Positions 16,787-24,343 of a stretch of 35,396 bases of DNA are shown in pieces; the first letter of the stretch is position 1; each line of letters starts with the position of its first letter. The position numbers and the translations under genes were made by a program. The stretch spans positions 1-35,396 of the forward strand of contig NZ_FRFA01000027.1 of the NCBI RefSeq assembly GCF_900143535.1, in the 5' to 3' direction. The notes below the pieces were generated by a model. The model was not told where the DNA came from and searched no databases. It worked only from the letters and a program-made list of their open reading frames with translations. The DNA comes from Tateyamaria sp. Alg231-49. GTDB taxonomy: Bacteria; Pseudomonadota; Alphaproteobacteria; Rhodobacterales; Rhodobacteraceae.

Positions 16787-18032
16787 TCTCGGCGATCCCT
16801 TCTGCGTTCACGTACCAGGTCTGGATACAGTTGTTGTGATAGACGGAGTTTTCGCCGCGCTTTTCGCGCAGCTGCTCTTTGGTCGGCTGGACGTATCCGG
16901 TTTCGTCCATTGCGCGCGATTGCAGAAGCATCGGCGCGCCGTCCCAATCCATGTCGAGGTAGAAGCGTGTGAGCGCTTTGGTGTCGCCCTGCTTGCCCAA
17001 ACGCGCGGTGTCCCAAGTGATCCCACCGTCCTTAGACACATCGACGCGGGTGATCTTGCCATGGCCGGACCATGCAAGGCCCGAAACGACCAGCGGCCCC
17101 TTGCCATGGGTGATCGGCATCTGGGGGCTAGGCGACGTGATGACGGATTTTGCGTCCATCTCCCATGTCCATTTGCGCGCCGTGCCGTCCTCCAGCACGT
17201 CTGTGTACTTGCTTGTTTCCTCGCGGCTTTCCACGGCCATATCGGTCACTTCAATGCGGCGCAGCCACTTGACCCACATATTGCCTTCCCAGCCCGGCAC
17301 GACGAGGCGCACCGGATAGCCGTGCTCCATACGTAACGCTTCGCCGTTGGCTTTGAACGCGACAAGAACGTCATCCAGTGCTTTGTCCATCGGGATTGAG
17401 CGACCGTTGGAGGACGCATCAGCCCCTTCAACATACACCCATTTGTCCGACGACAAATCCGCGCCCGCCTCTTGCAACAATGCACGCAGAGGCACGCCAG
17501 TATATTCCATATTGTGGATCATGCCGTGGGTGAACTGCACGCCGTTCAGCTGTGCACCCGCCCATTCCATACCGGTATTGGCCGCGCACTCACAGAAATA
17601 GACGTGGTTTTCGCGCGGGAAACGTTCGAGGTCTTCGTAAGTGAAGACAAGTGGCTGATCGACCAGACCGTTTATCATCAATCGATAGTCCGGTTTCGAA
17701 AGTTCGATGGCACCCGAATGGTGCCGCTCAAAGGCGCAGCCCTGTGGCGTGATCGTTCCCTCGAGCGCGTGGATCGGCGTGAAGTTGATCGACGAGATGG
17801 GCGAAGCCGTCAGCCATTCCACATTGCGTCGCACCACGTGGGACTCAAAACTGATAGGCATACCGTAGGGTGTCTCGTCCACGCCGACGCCTGTGTAACT
17901 GGCCCAGTCCTGCAGCTCTGTGATCAACGGATCGGGCGTGTCCGCCGCAGCCGCCCCGGCAACGCCTCCGGCAGCCAAAGCGGCGGAACCGCGAAGGAAG
18001 GCCCGCCGGGATGGTTTGAAGATATCATCCAT
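16770..18032 (-). CDS. soxC: Sulfane dehydrogenase molybdenum subunit SoxC
   Basis: A 420-residue sulfite-oxidase-family molybdoenzyme. It starts MDDIFKPSRRAFLRGSAALA, a twin-arginine signal, so the cofactor is inserted before export. CECAANTGMEW around residue 147 holds the Mo-ligating Cys. GYPVRLVVPGWEGNMWVKWL is the strongly conserved molybdopterin-contact segment, and the C-terminal domain (SGLAWSGHGKITRVDVSKDG) is the dimerisation immunoglobulin-like fold. With SoxD it oxidises the outer sulfur of SoxY-Cys-persulfide to sulfonate. The ATG at 18032 was chosen over a TTG 9 bases upstream because AGGGGA sits 10 bases before the ATG. Confidence 0.95.
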   Translation of the reverse strand: MDDIFKPSRRAFLRGSAALAAGGVAGAAAADTPDPLITELQDWASYTGVGVDETPYGMPISFESHVVRRNVEWLTASPISSINFTPIHALEGTITPQGCAFERHHSGAIELSKPDYRLMINGLVDQPLVFTYEDLERFPRENHVYFCECAANTGMEWAGAQLNGVQFTHGMIHNMEYTGVPLRALLQEAGADLSSDKWVYVEGADASSNGRSIPMDKALDDVLVAFKANGEALRMEHGYPVRLVVPGWEGNMWVKWLRRIEVTDMAVESREETSKYTDVLEDGTARKWTWEMDAKSVITSPSPQMPITHGKGPLVVSGLAWSGHGKITRVDVSKDGGITWDTARLGKQGDTKALTRFYLDMDWDGAPMLLQSRAMDETGYVQPTKEQLREKRGENSVYHNNCIQTWYVNAEGIAENVEVS

Positions 18033-18050
18033 GTTTGACAATTCCCCTGA

Positions 18051-19751
18051 TTAAACGCCGGTCACGACGACGCTGTTGTTGTCTTGGTTAACGGTCACAG
18101 TGCCCATCTTGGCGATGTGGCTTTCCACCACGTCCCAGATTTGCGGCCCTTCGGTGTTTTCATTGACGGAGGCCCAACCGGCCACGACATAGTTACGTGC
18201 GGGATCGATTGGTTCGCCCGTGCCCAGCAATGTCATATTGCTGATCCGGCTGCCTTGGGGTTGGCCCACGTCGATGTGGTACCCAAGCCCGCCGGTGCGC
18301 ACCATGTCCCCGCCCTGCTGGTAATAGGGATCGGGGTTGAAGATATTGTCGGCCACATCCTCCAGCACAACCTTTAGGAATTCGCCCGTCATTTCCGTGC
18401 GATAGGCTTTGCCATAGGTCATGGAAGTAACGTTGTAGATATCCTCGCGGGTGATGTCCTGTCCGGGGATCAGCGATGGGCCCCAACGCACACCGGGGCT
18501 GAGCGCAATCTCGGCCTCCCGTTCAGACAACAACGCATCACAGATCAGATCATCCCATGTGCCATTGAAGTTTCCGCGACGGTAGAGAAGGCCGTCGGTC
18601 TGCCCGATCACCTGGCCCATGTCCGCCTCAAAAGGTGCGCGCTGCTCATCAATCAGCGCGGCCATATCAGCATCGGGAGAAATGACATCGGAGAAAATCG
18701 GGATCAGTTTGGACCGATAGCCCATCATCCGACCGTCGCGGATATCAAGGTCGATACGCGTCACAAACTTTCCGTTGGAACCAGAGGGAAAGATCAGCGT
18801 TTCGCCAGACAAAACGGGTTCGGGAAGCGCGTCATGCGTATGCCCCGACAGGATCACGTCGATGCCGCTGACGACCGTGGCCATCTTCTTGTCAACGTCA
18901 AAGCCGTTGTGGCTGAGGACGACAACGCATTCAGCACCGGCAGCGCGAACTTCGTCCACCATCGCCTGCATGTTCTCATCCCGGATGCCAAAGGCGTATT
19001 CGGGGAACATCCAACCGGGGTTGGCGATTGGCATGTAAGGGAACGCCTGTCCGATTACGGCAATCTTGGTGCCGCCGCGTTCGAACATCTTGTAGGGCGG
19101 GAAAAGATCTGTTGGCTCGTCCCACTCGGTATCAAATATGTTCTGACCCAAAGCGGCAAAGGGCAGCCCCTCGACCAGTTCGTTCACACGATCGGACCCC
19201 AATGTGAACTCCCAGTGGAAGGTCATCGCATCAGGCTCAAGCGCGTTCATTACGTTGACCATGTCCTGACCTAGGGTCTTGAGACAGGTGTAAGAGCCGT
19301 GCCATGTGTCGCCCCCATCCAGAAGGATGGCATCGGGACGGTCTGCGCGGATGGCCTTAACCACTGTTGCGACGCGGTCCATCCCGCCGACGCGGCCATA
19401 ACCTTGTGCAAGCGATGCGAAATCTCCGGAGCTCAGCGCGTAGTGCGAGCGCGAGCCGTCCTCGATCCCGTAGAGTTTGCGGAAATCAGAGCCCGTGACG
19501 TGTGGCACCGCCCCCTTGTTGCCGCCAACGCCGATATTCACAGAAGGCTCGCGGAAAAAAATGGGTTTGAGCTGCGCGTGAATGTCCGTGATGTGGATCA
19601 GCGAGACATTTCCGAAGGTGTCAAACTCCAGCAACTGGTCCTGGGTCAACGCCTGTTGCGCGGCCAGCCGGGCCCAATTGCCAAAACCAGACGTTCCCAG
19701 CAGCGCTGAGGCCGCCATGCCCACTTGCAGAAAGTCCCGACGTGAGATCAT
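18051..19751 (-). CDS. soxB: Thiosulfohydrolase SoxB
   Basis: A 566-residue periplasmic dimanganese hydrolase that releases sulfate from SoxY-bound thiosulfonate. MISRRDFLQVGMAAS is a twin-arginine signal. The metal ligands of the 5'-nucleotidase-type phosphoesterase domain are visible: ITDIHAQL, LLDGGDTWHGS, the SoxB-specific MTFHWEFTLG, VLSHNGFD and ILSGHTHD. The C-terminal nucleotidase-like domain runs from about 370 to the end and includes YNVTSMTYGKAYRTEMTGE. Length is normal. It follows soxA across a 91-base gap that contains a terminator-like hairpin. Confidence 0.96.
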   Translation of the reverse strand: MISRRDFLQVGMAASALLGTSGFGNWARLAAQQALTQDQLLEFDTFGNVSLIHITDIHAQLKPIFFREPSVNIGVGGNKGAVPHVTGSDFRKLYGIEDGSRSHYALSSGDFASLAQGYGRVGGMDRVATVVKAIRADRPDAILLDGGDTWHGSYTCLKTLGQDMVNVMNALEPDAMTFHWEFTLGSDRVNELVEGLPFAALGQNIFDTEWDEPTDLFPPYKMFERGGTKIAVIGQAFPYMPIANPGWMFPEYAFGIRDENMQAMVDEVRAAGAECVVVLSHNGFDVDKKMATVVSGIDVILSGHTHDALPEPVLSGETLIFPSGSNGKFVTRIDLDIRDGRMMGYRSKLIPIFSDVISPDADMAALIDEQRAPFEADMGQVIGQTDGLLYRRGNFNGTWDDLICDALLSEREAEIALSPGVRWGPSLIPGQDITREDIYNVTSMTYGKAYRTEMTGEFLKVVLEDVADNIFNPDPYYQQGGDMVRTGGLGYHIDVGQPQGSRISNMTLLGTGEPIDPARNYVVAGWASVNENTEGPQIWDVVESHIAKMGTVTVNQDNNSVVVTGV

Positions 19752-19797
19752 GTCCTAACAGTCCCTTAATACATATGCGCATGTTTGAATTCTTGCG

Positions 19798-19832
19798 CAA
19801 AAAAAGAGCCTCACCCCATAAAGAGGCGAGGC
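19798..19832 (-). terminator. Terminator-like hairpin between soxA and soxB
   Basis: On the minus strand GCCTCGCC pairs with GGTGAGGC (8 pairs, one G-T) and is followed by TCTTTTTTTG. This is a full Rho-independent terminator shape located directly after soxA. Since soxB and downstream genes have no obvious promoter of their own, it probably terminates only a fraction of transcripts and makes soxXYZA more abundant than soxBCDEF. Confidence 0.8.
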
Positions 19833-19842
19833 CCAAATCAGT

Positions 19843-20673
19843 TTAGTTGCGTACGGAAGGTGTTTCTACCGACAGACCTTGTCCGCGTGAAGCCAGATAC
19901 AGCTCCAGTGCCTTGAATTCGGCTCCGCCTTCTTTGAACGGCGTAGCGCGAATGTTTTTCATGCAACCTTTGAAACGACCATGGATCGAATTCAACTTGG
20001 CGTTTTTCAGACGGTATGTCGGAAAGCCGTTGATCTGACCCTGGCTGAGGTGATCGGCACGGATCATGACCCCGTAATTATCCTCGTGGCAGTTCGAACA
20101 GGACATGTCGAGTTGGCCGACGCGGGTATAGTAGAGTTCTTTGCCTTGCTCCCAGAACGGTGCAGCATCGCCATCAACAGCAACATCCATGGGCATTCCG
20201 CGCGACTGAAGACCGATCAGCGCAGTCACCGCCGTCATCTGTCCGCCCGAATACTTCCAGGGTTCTGCACCCATTCGCTCCGTCCGACACTCGTTGACGA
20301 GATTTTCCATTGTGACCAGTTCGCCATCATCTACGCGCGGCAGTTGCGTGCGCAGTCCGGCAAAGTCCTCGACATCTTCGTGGCAGGACGAACACGCCTT
20401 GTTTTCGGTGCCCTCAACCTTGTCGAACAAGTCGATGCCCTGATCGACGAAGACAAACGCGGGGTTGTCGAAATCGTCAGTTTCCAGCGCTTGCGTCTCA
20501 CTAGAACGGAAACGCCAACCCGAATAGATCGTGTCGACATTCTCCATGTGTGCAGGCGCCGCTGTCTCCGTGACGAAAGCGTCGCCCTCGATCGAAAGCG
20601 TGCTGCTGTCTTGAGCAAAGGCCATGCCTGCAAAGCCGGCCACTGCCACTGTGATCCATGGTTTCAAGTTCAT
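19843..20673 (-). CDS. soxA: L-cysteine S-thiosulfotransferase subunit SoxA
   Basis: A 276-residue periplasmic diheme cytochrome. The signal peptide ends at FA-QD. Heme sites are CSSCH at 94-98 (with Cys129 as the likely axial ligand of this first heme) and CSNCH at 192-196. The active-site Cys237 lies in FKGCMKNIRATPF; in SoxA this Cys is modified to a persulfide and coordinates the catalytic heme. SoxAX attaches thiosulfate to the SoxY carrier Cys. Retention of both heme sites marks the Paracoccus-type diheme SoxA. Confidence 0.95.
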   Translation of the reverse strand: MNLKPWITVAVAGFAGMAFAQDSSTLSIEGDAFVTETAAPAHMENVDTIYSGWRFRSSETQALETDDFDNPAFVFVDQGIDLFDKVEGTENKACSSCHEDVEDFAGLRTQLPRVDDGELVTMENLVNECRTERMGAEPWKYSGGQMTAVTALIGLQSRGMPMDVAVDGDAAPFWEQGKELYYTRVGQLDMSCSNCHEDNYGVMIRADHLSQGQINGFPTYRLKNAKLNSIHGRFKGCMKNIRATPFKEGGAEFKALELYLASRGQGLSVETPSVRN

Positions 20674-20729
20674 TTTGGTCCCTCCCTGGCTGACCCTGAT
20701 CGGGCCACACTGGATCGTGTCACTTTTTA

Positions 20730-21059
20730 TTAAGAAACTTCGATCTTCTTGGTTGTCTCATAAACGTCGCCGTCATCGTCGTACCAAGTGAATTTGAATT
20801 CGCCGGATTCAGGCACAACCGCCTGGAACTGGAAGTACGGATTGGTTGAAATCGCCGGCTCGAGCGTCACATCGATCACGTTCTGACCGTTAAAGTCGCA
20901 GGTAAAGCGATTGATGATCGAGCGCGGGATGACGTTGCCATCAGCGTCTTTGCGCTGACCACTTTCCATCTTGTGGCTGATCAGGGTCTTGATCGTGATC
21001 GTATCGCCAGCTGCCGCCGATTTGGGAACCTTGACGCGGGGTTTTACACCAGATGCCAT
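20730..21059 (-). CDS. soxZ: Sulfur-carrier complex subunit SoxZ
   Basis: A 109-residue immunoglobulin-like beta protein with no signal peptide. It is exported by binding SoxY, which carries the Tat signal. PRVKVPKSAAAGDTITIKTL is the first sheet and FTWYDDDGDVYETTKKIEV the C-terminal strand, both typical of SoxZ. It forms the SoxYZ heterodimer and supports the swinging arm of SoxY. The gene lies 24 bases after soxY. Confidence 0.96.
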   Translation of the reverse strand: MASGVKPRVKVPKSAAAGDTITIKTLISHKMESGQRKDADGNVIPRSIINRFTCDFNGQNVIDVTLEPAISTNPYFQFQAVVPESGEFKFTWYDDDGDVYETTKKIEVS

Positions 21060-21083
21060 ATTTTTTCTCCTCGTCTCTTTGAA

Positions 21084-21506
21084 TCAGCCGCCGCAGCCGC
21101 CGATGGTCACTTTCACGTTGGCTTTTGCCATCTGGAACGATCCGTCTTCCATCTTCGCGACGGCAACGATGTTCTGGGTGGCGGCCAAACGAATACGGGT
21201 CGAGGCGCTGCGTTCCGCGCTCAGCGGTCCGAAGTTGAAGGTCGCCACGCTGGGAACCGGGTTTCCGTCAGCGTACAGTGTGATCGCGACTGCGCCAGGG
21301 GCAGAGACTTCGATCGGCACAGTGTTGCCATTTTCAGCGATTTCAGGCGCTGTAATGGTGATTGCTCCTTCGCCTAGCTCGGCACCACCGGTCAGTTCCG
21401 CGATAGCGTCATCGGTCAACGAGGCAAAGGCAGGGAAAGACCCCATCGCCGTCGCCGCCACGCTTGCCGAACTCAGGATCAGCAGATTACGCCGTGTCAG
21501 TTTCAT
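21084..21506 (-). CDS. soxY: Sulfur-carrier protein SoxY
   Basis: A 140-residue periplasmic carrier. MKLTRRNLLILSSASVAATA is a twin-arginine-type signal. The mature domain is beta-rich, and the protein ends KVTIGGCGG, the invariant GGCGG tail whose Cys carries thiosulfate, sulfane and sulfonate intermediates between SoxAX, SoxB and SoxCD. A GAGGAGAG ribosome site precedes the ATG. It lies between soxX and soxZ. Confidence 0.97.
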   Translation of the reverse strand: MKLTRRNLLILSSASVAATAMGSFPAFASLTDDAIAELTGGAELGEGAITITAPEIAENGNTVPIEVSAPGAVAITLYADGNPVPSVATFNFGPLSAERSASTRIRLAATQNIVAVAKMEDGSFQMAKANVKVTIGGCGG

Positions 21507-21532
21507 GTCATCTCTCCTCGAGTTCCAGGATA

Positions 21533-21988
21533 CTATTGTTCTTTGAGGGTCATCAGGTAGGCGACAACATCCTCAACCTGTTGCGCGGTCAAAATGCTTT
21601 TGCCCGCAAAGTCGTCCAGAGGACGGGTATAGCCTTCGTCGATGTAAAAGGCGGGCATGATCGTGCCCTCGAACATCATTTTGGAATTGGTGACGATACC
21701 GCGCAGCTCTGCTTCGAGCCACCTATCACCAACGCCGTCCATGGGCGGGCCGACTTCACCGTGAAAGCTCTCCTCGGACAAATCGGCGTTGGTGTGACAG
21801 GCTAGGCAATTGCCCAACTTGCGGTTGGCGAACACCTTGCGCCCCTCAACCGGGTCGCCTGTTTGGCCTGTCAAAGATTCTGCGATTGTACCATCGACAA
21901 ATGAAACAGTTGTCGGCTTCACTTCTTCTGCAACAACGGTCGAAGCAAATAGTGCTGCGGCGGCTGTTAATCCAAATGCGTATTTCAT
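21533..21988 (-). CDS. soxX: L-cysteine S-thiosulfotransferase subunit SoxX
   Basis: A 151-residue monoheme cytochrome c. The signal peptide is MKYAFGLTAAAALFASTVVA, the heme site CLACH at 61-65, and GTIMPAF holds the likely Met axial ligand. It pairs with SoxA and passes electrons on from thiosulfate conjugation. An upstream in-frame start 18 codons earlier was rejected because the GGGAGGG ribosome site sits just before the ATG at 21988, which begins the signal peptide. It opens the structural sox genes behind its own operator region. Confidence 0.95.
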   Translation of the reverse strand: MKYAFGLTAAAALFASTVVAEEVKPTTVSFVDGTIAESLTGQTGDPVEGRKVFANRKLGNCLACHTNADLSEESFHGEVGPPMDGVGDRWLEAELRGIVTNSKMMFEGTIMPAFYIDEGYTRPLDDFAGKSILTAQQVEDVVAYLMTLKEQ

Positions 21989-22060
21989 GCACCCTCCCTG
22001 GACGATTCTTATGGTCCTTAGCAGGTACACTACCGTACACATTCGCCATTACACAATATC

Positions 22061-22080
22061 AAATTCAACTACTTGAATTT
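22061..22080. promoter_or_regulatory. SoxR/SqrR-type operator between soxW and soxX
   Basis: AAATTCAA-CTAC-TTGAATTT is a perfect 8-bp inverted repeat and contains ATTC-AACTACTT-GAAT, an exact ATTC-N8-GAAT site. It lies about 75 bases before soxX in a 152-base gap. In Paracoccus, SoxR binds both the soxS-soxV and the soxW-soxX gaps, and the present site is in the equivalent place. I could not define convincing -35 and -10 boxes beside it. Confidence 0.7.
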
Positions 22081-22140
22081 TTATATCTGTTCGCACCTGC
22101 AGCATTCTGCGCAACAATCACTATGCGCTTGCAGCATTGC

Positions 22141-22701
22141 TTAGCCCTTCTGCGCCTCGAATTTGCGTGCATGGTACTTTTGGAACGGCTCGTCGCCCTC
22201 GTAACCCTTTTCAACAACCCAGTTCAGCATGTTGAACGTGGTCCAACGGCCAAAGGCACCCGGCATGTTCGCAACTGCCGCTTGAGTTGCCATCACATCG
22301 TCACCCACCTCTTCCGGAAAGAAATAAATGCTGGGCGTGAATAGTGCGCCCCAGCGTTTAACCATATCTTTCTCAGGCAACACTGTCCCGTCAAAATCTG
22401 TGACTTCCACGTCGCCAAACATGTTGATCTGGACCACAAAAAAGTTGTCCTCGATGTATTGCCCAATCTCAGGGATCACAAAGACCTCTTCGTGCATCTT
22501 CTTGCAGTAGATGCAGCCGCGTTGCTCGATCATGATCATCAGGCGCTTGCCTTCTGCGTTGGCTTCGTCCAGATCTTCGGTCAGGTCCTTGAACGTATCG
22601 CGCATCCACGGCGTTTTGTGCAGCCCGTCATCTCCCAGTTCGCCAGCCATTGCTGGAACGGCAAGGCTCAGAGCGATCAGCAGTGCAATCAGTCGAAACA
22701 T
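22141..22701 (-). CDS. soxW: Periplasmic thioredoxin SoxW
   Basis: A 186-residue thioredoxin-like protein with signal MFRLIALLIALSLAVPAMAG. The redox motif is CIYC at 63-66 in IEQRGCIYCKKMHEEV. LFTPSIYFFPEE supplies the cis-Pro beside the active site. It receives electrons from SoxV and is thought to keep SoxY or SoxAX thiols reduced. It is 18 bases after soxV. Confidence 0.92.
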   Translation of the reverse strand: MFRLIALLIALSLAVPAMAGELGDDGLHKTPWMRDTFKDLTEDLDEANAEGKRLMIMIEQRGCIYCKKMHEEVFVIPEIGQYIEDNFFVVQINMFGDVEVTDFDGTVLPEKDMVKRWGALFTPSIYFFPEEVGDDVMATQAAVANMPGAFGRWTTFNMLNWVVEKGYEGDEPFQKYHARKFEAQKG

Positions 22702-22719
22702 AGTATCCTCCGTTGAATG

Positions 22720-23460
22720 TCAGCCAATGGCGCTGAACCACGGCACGTGCTCCAGCATCCATTGTGCGATGTAGTTGATGGAATTGGTGGCGATCAGAAC
22801 CCCGAACAGGACCAGCAACGCCCCCATGATTTTTTCGATCAGTCCAAGATGGCGGCGAAACCGCGCCATGAACCTCATGAACGGCCCGATAAACAGCGCG
22901 GCCGCAATGAACGGCAACGTCATGCCCAGACCATAGGTAAAGAGCAGGCTCGCCCCCTGCCCGGCCGTCTCTTGCCCAGCGGCGGTGAACAGGATGGCAG
23001 CCAGCACCGGGCCCACGCAGGGCGTCCAGCCAAAGGCAAAGGCCAGCCCGATCACAAACGCACCGAACAGACCCACATTCGAGGTATTCCCCGCATCCGC
23101 CCGGAACTGCCGGTACAGAAATCCGATGCGCACAATGCCCAAGAAGTGCAGCCCCATCGCGATGATGATCGCGGCCGCAACCCAGCGCAGAACGTCAAAA
23201 TACTCGCGCACCATCTGCCCAAAAGCGGTGGCCGTGGCGCCAAGCCCCATGAACACCGTGATCACCCCGAGTGCAAAGCAGCACGCCGCCAGAAACGCAC
23301 GCATGCGAACGGCGCGCGAGATCTCTGCCTCAGCCGAGATCTGGTTCATGCTGACGCCCGCCAGGTAGCTCAGGTAGAACGGCACAATCGGAAGTATACA
23401 AGGTGACAAAAAAGACAGCAGACCTGCCAGCAAAGCGCCCAAATATGTCACATCAAACAT
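22720..23460 (-). CDS. soxV: Membrane electron carrier SoxV (CcdA family)
   Basis: A 246-residue protein with six predicted membrane helices. The two redox Cys are in LSPCILPIVPFYLSY (first helix) and GWTPCVGPVLAAI (fourth helix), the CcdA/DsbD-beta pattern. It moves reducing equivalents from cytoplasmic thioredoxin to periplasmic SoxW. It starts the minus-strand sox series and is divergent from soxS across 79 bases holding the regulatory site. Confidence 0.93.
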   Translation of the reverse strand: MFDVTYLGALLAGLLSFLSPCILPIVPFYLSYLAGVSMNQISAEAEISRAVRMRAFLAACCFALGVITVFMGLGATATAFGQMVREYFDVLRWVAAAIIIAMGLHFLGIVRIGFLYRQFRADAGNTSNVGLFGAFVIGLAFAFGWTPCVGPVLAAILFTAAGQETAGQGASLLFTYGLGMTLPFIAAALFIGPFMRFMARFRRHLGLIEKIMGALLVLFGVLIATNSINYIAQWMLEHVPWFSAIG

Positions 23461-23474
23461 GTCTTCGCGGCCCT

Positions 23475-23504
23475 TTGACTTGAGATATTCACAAATTAGA
23501 TTAT
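23475..23504 (+). promoter_or_regulatory. soxS promoter with overlapping SoxR-type operator
   Basis: TTGACT (23475-23480) and GATTAT (23499-23504) are 18 bases apart and read as a sigma-70-type promoter for soxSRT. ATTC-ACAAATTA-GATT at 23487-23502 is a near match to ATTC-N8-GAAT and covers the spacer and -10 box. Its position in the soxV-soxS gap means one bound SoxR dimer could repress both directions. Confidence 0.55.
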
Positions 23505-23539
23505 GATGAAGAGTGAACTGCCGTCAATTGGAGTGGGTC

Positions 23540-23908
23540 GTGAAAACACTGAATGCCTGGCTGGTCGTGGCCCTTCTGGCTCTGCCCCTGCCCGCCTTTG
23601 CGCAGACCTATCTGCTGATGGCGGAAGAGGCTGGATGCGCTTGGTGTGCTCGCTGGAACGAAGAAATCTCTCATATCTATCCAAAGACGCCTGAGGGCCA
23701 GACCGCCCCTCTCCAACGCTACGATCTGCACGGTGAAGCACCGGATGTCACCTTCGCTCAGAAGGTGCGGTTTACGCCGACGTTCATTCTTATCAAGGAC
23801 GATGTCGAAGTGGGCCGGATCGAAGGATACCCCGGCGAAGATTTCTTTTGGGGACTCCTCACATTGATGTTTGAACGCGCTGACATTCCCTTGGACAATA
23901 CGGGCTAG
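23540..23908 (+). CDS. soxS: Periplasmic thioredoxin-like protein SoxS
   Basis: A 122-residue protein. From a GTG start it reads VKTLNAWLVVALLALPLPAF, a signal peptide cut after AFA. The redox motif is CAWC at 33-36, and RFTPTFILI provides the cis-Pro. In Paracoccus SoxS reactivates SoxYZ by reducing it. The GTG at 23540 was chosen because GGAG lies 7 bases upstream and because the ATG 9 codons earlier would put Arg, Gln and Glu before the hydrophobic core. It is 6 bases before soxR. Confidence 0.9.
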   Translation: MKTLNAWLVVALLALPLPAFAQTYLLMAEEAGCAWCARWNEEISHIYPKTPEGQTAPLQRYDLHGEAPDVTFAQKVRFTPTFILIKDDVEVGRIEGYPGEDFFWGLLTLMFERADIPLDNTG

Positions 23909-23914
23909 AACGCT

Positions 23915-24301
23915 ATGACGCTTGATATGACAAGTGAACCAACTCCACAGAGCGACACGCCCTCGCGCCTTCCGGTTTTTGACGCCAAAATGTGCGCCGA
24001 GGATATGGAAAAGATGATGCGCAACGCGCAGGAAGCCTCAAACTTCCTCAAGGCCATCAGCCACGAAGGCAGATTGATGATCCTGTGCCATCTGGCGTCC
24101 GGCGAAAAGTCTGTGACTGAGCTGGAGGATCTTTTGTCTGCCCGACAAGCAGCGGTCTCCCAGCAGCTGTCCCGGTTGCGGCTCGAGGGGCTGGTGAAAC
24201 CCCGTCGCGACGGCAAGGCGATTTACTACAGCTTGACAGATGACCGACCTCGGCAAATCATGGAAGTGGTCTACGACCTGTTCTGCAGGGACGACGACTG
24301 A
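23915..24301 (+). CDS. soxR: Persulfide-sensing repressor SoxR (ArsR family)
   Basis: A 128-residue winged-helix repressor. The recognition region is SVTELEDLLSARQAAVSQQL (about 66-85) and the wing KPRRDGKAIYYSL. It has three Cys: 27, 58 (in GRLMILCHL) and 124 (in DLFCRDDD). Cys58 and Cys124 are 66 residues apart, the same spacing as the sensing pair Cys41/Cys107 of Rhodobacter SqrR. In that family polysulfide links the pair and releases DNA. It should therefore repress the sox blocks until reduced sulfur is present. A second ATG at codon 5 is an alternative start. It has operators before soxS (its own operon), soxX and the SoxG-like gene. Confidence 0.93.
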   Translation: MTLDMTSEPTPQSDTPSRLPVFDAKMCAEDMEKMMRNAQEASNFLKAISHEGRLMILCHLASGEKSVTELEDLLSARQAAVSQQLSRLRLEGLVKPRRDGKAIYYSLTDDRPRQIMEVVYDLFCRDDD

Positions 24302-24343
24302 CCGATTGCTGAGCCAGCGATCGGTCCCGGGGGAGAAGCCGAG

